Below, one piece after another: positions 58,896 through 64,000 of a stretch of DNA of 64,000 nt (within the stretch, counting starts at the first letter, position 1; each line of letters begins with the position of its first letter). Location of the stretch: contig NZ_JAZHRX010000001.1 of assembly GCF_036924645.1 (NCBI RefSeq), positions 7,082,352 through 7,146,351 of the forward strand. Reading direction: 5' to 3'. Below the pieces are notes generated by a model that did no database searches, was not told the DNA's origin, and was given only the letters and a program-made list of their open reading frames with translations. A program made the translations under genes and the position numbers. The DNA is from Bradyrhizobium sp. AZCC 2176. Lineage in GTDB: Bacteria > Pseudomonadota > Alphaproteobacteria > Rhizobiales > Xanthobacteraceae.

Positions 58896-60041
58896 ATGCG
58901 TTTGAGCGACTGCTACAACTTCCATGATTTCCGCAAGCTGGCGCAACGACGGTTGCCCGGCCCGATCTTCAACTACATCGACGGCGCCGCCGACGACGAG
59001 GCAACGCTTCGCCAGAATACCGCAAGCTTCGAGCGCTGCGATCTGGTGCCCAACGTCCTGCGCGGCGTCGAAACCATCGACATGTCGGTGACCGTCATGG
59101 GCCAGAAACTGGCGATGCCGCTTTATTGTTCGCCGACCGCGCTGCAGCGCCTGTTCCACCATACCGGCGAACGCGCGGTGGCCGCCGCGGCCGCGAAATA
59201 CGGCACTATGTTCGGCGTATCCTCGCTCGGCACCGTGAGCCTCGAGGAACTGCGCAAGGCATACGATACGCCGCAAGTCTATCAGTTCTATTTTCACCGG
59301 GATCGCGGGCTAAACCGCGCCATGATGCAGCGGGCGAAGGAAGCCGGCGTCAACGTCATGATGCTGACCGTGGACAGCATCACCGGCGGCAACCGCGAAC
59401 GCGACCTGCGTACCGGCTTCTCAATTCCCTTCAGGCTGACGCTTGCCGGCATGGCGCAGTTTGCGGTCAAACCGATGTGGGGCATCAACTACCTCGCCCA
59501 TGAGGGTTTCAAACTGCCTCAACTCGACGAGCACGTCGATATGAGCGGCGGCACGATGTCGATCGGTCGCTACTTCACCGAAATGCTCGACCCGGCCATG
59601 ACCTGGGACGACGTCGCGGAAATGGTGAAGCTATGGAACGGGCAATTCTGCCTGAAGGGCGTCATGTCGGTGGCCGACGCCAAACGTGCCGTTGAAATCG
59701 GCTGCACCGGCATCGTGCTTTCCAACCATGGCGGCCGGCAACTCGACGGCTCGCGGGCGGCATTCGATCAATTGGCTGAAATCGTGGATGCCGTGGGCGA
59801 CCAGATCGACGTGATCATGGATGGCGGAGTCCAGCGCGGAACCCACGTCCTGAAAGCGCTGTCGCTGGGAGCCAAGGCTGTTGGCGTTGGACGCTTCTAT
59901 CTTTATCCTCTCGCCGCGGCCGGTCAGGCCGGCGTTGAACGCGCCCTCGGCCTGATGCGGGCCGAGATCGAGCGAGGAATGAAGCTGATGGGATGCAGAT
60001 CGATCGACCAGCTCTCACGCGAAAATCTGCGCTTCAGATAA
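58896..60041 (+). CDS. FMN-dependent alpha-hydroxy-acid oxidase/dehydrogenase (LldD-like)
   Basis: A 381-residue TIM-barrel flavoenzyme oxidising an alpha-hydroxy acid such as L-lactate. Seen are YNFHDFRKLAQRRLPGPIFN with IDGAADDEAT, PLYCSPTALQRLFHHTGERA, MLTVDSITGGNRERDLRTGF, and the catalytic base His278 in IVLSNHGGRQLDGSRAAFDQ. The phosphate region DVIMDGGVQRGTHVLKALSL and VGVGRFYLYPLAAAG follow. The start is the ATG at 58896 with GGGGGA upstream; a GTG five codons earlier is possible. Residues match LldD/Lct-type dehydrogenases in length; substrate specificity is not shown. Followed by the threonine aldolase gene 39 bases on. Confidence 0.9.
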   Translation: MRLSDCYNFHDFRKLAQRRLPGPIFNYIDGAADDEATLRQNTASFERCDLVPNVLRGVETIDMSVTVMGQKLAMPLYCSPTALQRLFHHTGERAVAAAAAKYGTMFGVSSLGTVSLEELRKAYDTPQVYQFYFHRDRGLNRAMMQRAKEAGVNVMMLTVDSITGGNRERDLRTGFSIPFRLTLAGMAQFAVKPMWGINYLAHEGFKLPQLDEHVDMSGGTMSIGRYFTEMLDPAMTWDDVAEMVKLWNGQFCLKGVMSVADAKRAVEIGCTGIVLSNHGGRQLDGSRAAFDQLAEIVDAVGDQIDVIMDGGVQRGTHVLKALSLGAKAVGVGRFYLYPLAAAGQAGVERALGLMRAEIERGMKLMGCRSIDQLSRENLRFR

Positions 60042-60080
60042 TTCCTCCCCTCTCACGTTGCAAAATATCGAGAATCCCCC

Positions 60081-61148
60081 ATGCACTACACCCCTGCCCC
60101 TCGCGATCCCAAGGCTGACCCCATCCGCATCAACCTGCTGTCGGACACGCAGACCCGGCCGACGCCTGCGATGCGCGAGGCGATGGCGCGCGCCGAGGTC
60201 GGCGATGAACAGATCGGGGATGACCCGACGGTGAATCTGCTGTGCGAGCGCGTCGCAGACCTGCTCGGCAAGGAAGCGGCCGTGTTCATGCCGTCGGGCA
60301 CGATGTGCAACGTCGCGGCGACACTGGCCCATTGCCGGCCGGGCGATGAAATTCTCGCCCATGCCAGCGCGCATATCATTGCGCGCGAAGGCGGCGCGCA
60401 TGCCGCGCTTGGCGGCTTCCAGATCACGCCGCTGCCGGGCGATGACGGGCAGTTCGCGCCCGAAACATTTCGTGCCGCGCTGCATCCGCGCTCGCGTTAC
60501 CAGCCGCCACAGACTGTCGTCAGCGTCGAGCAGACCGCCAATATCGGCGGCGGCACCATCTGGAAGAAGGCAGCCCTCGATGAAGTCGTAGCGATCGCCA
60601 AGGCGAATGGGCTCATCACCCACATGGACGGCGCGCGGCTCTTGAACGCCTGCATAGCTACCGGAATATCGGCGCGCGATATGGCCGCGGGCTGGGATTC
60701 GGCCTGGATCGATTTCTCAAAAGGCCTCGGTGCGCCGATCGGCGGCGTCATTGCCGGCTCGCGCGCCTTCATCGACGACGTGTGGCGCTGGAAGCAGCGG
60801 CTCGGCGGATCGATGCGGCAGGCCGGCGTCTGCGCCGCGGCCTGCGTCTACGCGCTCGACCATCACGTCGACCGTCTCGCCGACGATCACGCCAACGCGC
60901 GTGCGCTCGCGCGGGGACTGTCGCAGATCGACGGCATCAAGGTGCAGCAGCCCGAGACCAATCTGGTGTTCTTCAGGCCTGACGGCGCGGGCGTTGCCGG
61001 CGACAAGATGGTCGAGGCCTTGCGCAAACGCGGCGTCCTGCTCGCGATGATGGATGGGCGCATTCGCGCCTGCACGCATCTCGACGTCAGCGCTGCGATG
61101 ATCGAGGAGACGGTCGGCATCGTGCGCGAGATCGTGCGCGGCGCGTGA
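60081..61148 (+). CDS. ltaE: Low-specificity threonine aldolase
   Basis: A 355-residue PLP-dependent fold-type I enzyme that cleaves threonine or allo-threonine to glycine and acetaldehyde. It shows INLLSDTQTRPTPAMREAMA, AEVGDEQIGDDPTVN, AAVFMPSGTMCNVAA and HMDGARLLNACIATG. The PLP Lys214 is in WIDFSKGLGAPIGGVIAGSR. The length is normal. It begins 39 bases after the LldD-like gene and is likely cotranscribed. The gene symbol is given for the family; D- or L-allo preference is not determined. Confidence 0.88.
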   Translation: MHYTPAPRDPKADPIRINLLSDTQTRPTPAMREAMARAEVGDEQIGDDPTVNLLCERVADLLGKEAAVFMPSGTMCNVAATLAHCRPGDEILAHASAHIIAREGGAHAALGGFQITPLPGDDGQFAPETFRAALHPRSRYQPPQTVVSVEQTANIGGGTIWKKAALDEVVAIAKANGLITHMDGARLLNACIATGISARDMAAGWDSAWIDFSKGLGAPIGGVIAGSRAFIDDVWRWKQRLGGSMRQAGVCAAACVYALDHHVDRLADDHANARALARGLSQIDGIKVQQPETNLVFFRPDGAGVAGDKMVEALRKRGVLLAMMDGRIRACTHLDVSAAMIEETVGIVREIVRGA

Positions 61149-61154
61149 GCGAAC

Positions 61155-62783
61155 TCAGGCAATAGCAGCAATGCGCGCCCGCCATAGCGCACTGCCGAGC
61201 AGGACATACACCGCCCCGGTCCATAGCGCCTGCCAGTTCTCGAACCCTTCGTTGAAGACGACATAGACCGCGGCCATGGCGAAGAGACCGGCAAACACGG
61301 CTTCCGAGAGCGGCCTCTCGCCGGATTTCGAACCGTTGAGGAATGCCAATGTCCAGAACGGCACCACGGCCATGGTCAGGGCGGCGAACGGGAAATCGCG
61401 CCAGCGCGCGTCGAATATCAGGCTGAGCGCAGTTTGTGCGGCAATGAGCGTCGTCACGATCAGCGAGATGCCCAGCATATTGGCCATGAAGAATGGGGTC
61501 AGGCCCTTTGATGGCCCCAACACTTCAAGAAAAGCCGGAAGCCCGCGCCCCGACATCAGCGCGTAGGTCGACAGCAGCGGCGCCGTCACAGCCGCCACCA
61601 GCAGAAAGCCCTGCACCAGCCAACCGCCGGCCCCATAGCTTTCGTGGAGCATCTTGTCGGCGCTCACGCCCAGCAGGATTCCGCCTGTTGTCGCGGACAT
61701 CGCGACCGCGAGCCACGATGCCAATGGCGTCGGCGACGGCCGGCGCTTGAGGGTGAACAGGGCTACGCCGAATACCCCGATGCAAAGAAATAGCCCGCCC
61801 GCCATCTGCAACTTCCAGAACGGATAATTGCTGATGGCCACGCCCGCCGGATATTTCAGCTTGCGTTCGGCACCGTCGAACAGCCCCCAATAGCCGCCGA
61901 CCGTTCCTTCCCAGCGGCGCTTCCACGGCTCGTCATAAGCCTCGAAGAAATTAACGCGAAAATTGTCCTGTCGCGCCCGCTCGAGAATCTGGGAAATGAA
62001 ACGCGCCTGATTGACGCGGGAAGCCAGCGCACCGTCGCGCATCCGCCCGTGGCTCGGCCAGCCGGTTTCGCCGATCAAAATCTCCTTGCCGGGAAACGCT
62101 GCCGCCACCTGCTTTCTGATATCATCGACATGCGCAGCCGCTTCTTCGGCACGCGGCGGATCGTCTTCCCAATAGGGCAGGAAATGGGCAGTGACGAAAT
62201 CGACATCCTCGCCCACTTCGCGATAGCGAAGCCAGAATTCCCAGACATCGGCATAGGTCACCGGTACATTCACGCGCGGCTTGACCGAGCGGATGATCTG
62301 CCTCAGGTCGGCAACGGTCATCTCTCCGCGCAGCAGCACTTCGCTGCCGACGATGACCGCGGTGACCGTGCCGGGATGATCCTTCACCAGCGAGACCGCA
62401 ATGTCGGCGAGTTGGGCGTTCTTTGCGCGATCGCGTCCGATCCATACGCCGAGCAGAACCTTCAATCCGACCCTGGATGCAAGCTCGGGCACCTTGTCGA
62501 GCCCGTTGTCGATGGAATAGGTGCGGATGCATTTGGAGACCTTGGCCAATTCGGCCAGATCCTCCGCGATCTGCTCCGGACTGACGATCAGCGTCGGATC
62601 ATGCGGCGTCTGATCGTTGCGGAATGGCGCATAGGAAACGCACTCCAGCTTCGCCGCCGCATCGATCGGCGCGCGCGTCAACGCTACCGGCGTGGCCAGC
62701 CACCACCACACCGCGGCAACCATGCCCAGCGATACGAATAAAAGCGCCAGCGGCGTCCGAAAGCCGATTGGTCCTGCTCCCAA
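61155..62783 (-). CDS. GH17-like membrane glucan enzyme (NdvC-related)
   Basis: A 542-residue protein. A signal/first helix is followed by a GH17-type (beta-1,3-glucanase/transglucosylase) domain (about 45-315). It has two probable catalytic Glu, in VTAVIVGSEVLLRGE and in ILIGETGWPSHGR, and WEGTVGGYWGLFDG. Then come about eight membrane helices (330-542). Bradyrhizobium NdvC, needed for beta-(1,6)-linked cyclic glucans, has the same plan of GH17-like domain plus helices. This gene may be NdvC or a paralogue; no ndvB is in the window. The start is a TTG at 62783, uncertain. It is divergent from a GH1 glucosidase gene. Confidence 0.8.
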   Translation of the reverse strand: MGAGPIGFRTPLALLFVSLGMVAAVWWWLATPVALTRAPIDAAAKLECVSYAPFRNDQTPHDPTLIVSPEQIAEDLAELAKVSKCIRTYSIDNGLDKVPELASRVGLKVLLGVWIGRDRAKNAQLADIAVSLVKDHPGTVTAVIVGSEVLLRGEMTVADLRQIIRSVKPRVNVPVTYADVWEFWLRYREVGEDVDFVTAHFLPYWEDDPPRAEEAAAHVDDIRKQVAAAFPGKEILIGETGWPSHGRMRDGALASRVNQARFISQILERARQDNFRVNFFEAYDEPWKRRWEGTVGGYWGLFDGAERKLKYPAGVAISNYPFWKLQMAGGLFLCIGVFGVALFTLKRRPSPTPLASWLAVAMSATTGGILLGVSADKMLHESYGAGGWLVQGFLLVAAVTAPLLSTYALMSGRGLPAFLEVLGPSKGLTPFFMANMLGISLIVTTLIAAQTALSLIFDARWRDFPFAALTMAVVPFWTLAFLNGSKSGERPLSEAVFAGLFAMAAVYVVFNEGFENWQALWTGAVYVLLGSALWRARIAAIA

Positions 62784-62957
62784 TGGGTGAATGTATCAGC
62801 CTATTTAGCGGCGCACGGCAGTCCTGTCGACCCGCTGATGGCGCTTGCACAATTGCACCGGAACACGGAAGCGGTGATATTGAGGTGCTTCAAACATGAA
62901 GTATCAAGAGTGCGCCTTGTTTTGCTCAATATTGATCCCGGCGCGGCGAGTGAAGTG

Positions 62958-64000
62958 ATGCCATTCAAGAGATTTTCAAGGCGCCAGTTTGGCAGGATTG
63001 CGGGCTGGTCGGCGCTTGGCATGTCGATGCTGTCAGCCAGGTCCGGACTGGCCGAATCGGAGCAGGACAACGGAACGCGGAATCGAGCAACCTCTTCCGG
63101 TTTCCCGAGCGGCTTTCTGTGGGGTACGGCGACCTCGGCCTATCAGATCGAAGGAGCGGTGAACGAAGACGGCCGCGGTCCGTCGATCTGGGACCGCTTT
63201 GCCCACACGCGCGGGACGATCGCCGATCACAGCAACGGCGACACCGCGACCGACCATTATCGCCTGTACAAGGAAGACATCCGGTTGATGAAGGCGCTCG
63301 GCGCAAAGGCCTATCGATTCTCGATTGCATGGCCGCGCATCTTTCCGGACGGCGCCGGCGCGCCAAACCCAAAGGGCCTCGATTTCTACAACCGCCTTGT
63401 CGACGAGTTGTTGGCGAACGGCATCCAGCCGTTTGCGACCCTGTATCACTGGGACCTGCCGCAGGCGCTGCAGGACCGTTTCGGCGGCTGGACCTCGCGC
63501 GACACCTCAAAGGCCTTTGCGGATTACGCAGGCCATGTTGCGGCGCGTTTGAGCGACCGCGTGACGCATTTCTTCACAATCAACGAATGCTCCCGGCTCG
63601 TTCATCTCGGCCACGGCATGGGCGCCGATGCGCCGGGCCTCAAACTATCCGAATCGGGATTGAAGCAGGTCCGTCATCACGTCGCGCTCGGCCACGGCCT
63701 TTCGGTTCAGGCGATCAGGGCCCACGGGCGCACTGGGACCAAGGTTGGTCCGGCGGAAAATGCCGTGAGCTGCATCCCTGCCGTCGAAACGCCTGCCAAC
63801 ATCCGCGCCGCCGAGATCGCGACGCGAGAGCTCAATGCCGGCTATTTGACTGTGATGATGGAGGGAAAATATACCGATGCATACCTCGCGCAGGCCGGCA
63901 ACGACGCGCCGAAATTCACGCCTGAGGATTTGCGCATCATTTCGTCGCCGATCGATTTCGTCGGACTGAATGTCTACACGCCCGACCATTATGTCGTGGC
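62958..64000 (+). CDS. GH1 family beta-glucosidase, Tat-exported (3' end outside window)
   Basis: At least 347 residues, truncated by the window end. It has a twin-arginine signal (KRFSRRQFGRIAGWSALGMS). The GH1 start is GFPSGFLWGTATSAYQIEGA, then EDGRGPSIWDRFAHT, ATDHYRLYKEDIRLMKALGA, YRFSIAWPRIFPDG and YHWDLPQALQD. The acid/base Glu is in FTINECSRL, where Pro of the usual NEP is Cys. It ends PIDFVGLNVYTPDHYVV, so the nucleophile ENG motif is beyond the window. Substrates are probably beta-glucosides. It is divergent from the GH17 gene, perhaps a glucan-handling pair. Confidence 0.85.
   Translation, partial: MPFKRFSRRQFGRIAGWSALGMSMLSARSGLAESEQDNGTRNRATSSGFPSGFLWGTATSAYQIEGAVNEDGRGPSIWDRFAHTRGTIADHSNGDTATDHYRLYKEDIRLMKALGAKAYRFSIAWPRIFPDGAGAPNPKGLDFYNRLVDELLANGIQPFATLYHWDLPQALQDRFGGWTSRDTSKAFADYAGHVAARLSDRVTHFFTINECSRLVHLGHGMGADAPGLKLSESGLKQVRHHVALGHGLSVQAIRAHGRTGTKVGPAENAVSCIPAVETPANIRAAEIATRELNAGYLTVMMEGKYTDAYLAQAGNDAPKFTPEDLRIISSPIDFVGLNVYTPDHYVV

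Overview
The window is a GC-rich alphaproteobacterial chromosome segment. It most likely comes from Bradyrhizobium or a close relative. The reasons are the gene content (pcaBDC, a CoxG-type Mo-hydroxylase locus, a five-gene liv operon, an NdvC-like GH17 protein, an XdhC pair, a DUF4189 protein) and several families of palindromic intergenic repeats of the kind common in that genus. The assignment rests on recognition, not on a database search. I saw no tRNA, rRNA, CRISPR array, insertion sequence or phage gene. Layout, 0-17.7 kb: a truncated TRAP-type binding protein; a LysR regulator divergent from a Bug/TctC-type binding protein, a metallo-beta-lactamase-fold hydrolase and an exported alpha/beta hydrolase; a DUF2000 gene; and a large RTX-tailed haem peroxidase. 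A minus-strand molybdenum-hydroxylase operon follows (coxG, coxS, coxM, moxR, coxE-like, two XdhC halves, a MobA-like protein). The catalytic large-subunit gene is absent from where it usually lies. The protocatechuate genes pcaB, pcaD and pcaC run on the plus strand beside it. 18-34.5 kb: a livHMGFK branched-chain amino-acid-type ABC transporter, then three signalling genes. These are a soluble 2,094-residue hybrid kinase with eleven near-identical 92-residue HAMP-containing repeats and three receivers, a REC-PAS-HWE kinase, and a membrane (MASE4-like) PAS hybrid kinase. 34.5-40.2 kb: a P1-family peptidase, an EF-hand protein, ribulose-phosphate 3-epimerase, and a two-gene operon of a metallophosphoesterase and a Ser/Thr kinase fused to a universal-stress domain. 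A perfect FixK/FNR box sits about 43 bases before that operon. 40.3-47.1 kb looks like an accessory island. It carries a zinc-ribbon/cyclase/ATPase/TPR giant, then a small lysine-rich protein, a diiron ferritin-like enzyme and an IucA/IucC-type synthetase in a tight cassette that I cannot match to a known pathway. 47-52.3 kb: a TetR regulator with a short leader ORF and a palindromic operator over its own promoter, an ExbB/TolQ-like three-gene membrane operon, and a NarL-type two-component pair. 52.5-64 kb is mostly housekeeping and metabolism: purB, murI, an acyltransferase, an HpcH/HpaI aldolase, an E2-like acyltransferase domain, rpsD, an alpha-hydroxy-acid dehydrogenase, threonine aldolase, a GH17 membrane glucan enzyme and the start of a Tat-exported GH1 glucosidase. 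The rpsD gene carries an apparent one-base insertion that frameshifts its last 24 codons. This is probably a sequence error, but it should be checked. The best candidates for something undescribed are the small-protein/diiron/IucA-IucC cassette, the coxL-less Mo-hydroxylase operon, the poly-HAMP kinase and the ExbB-TolR-like trio.
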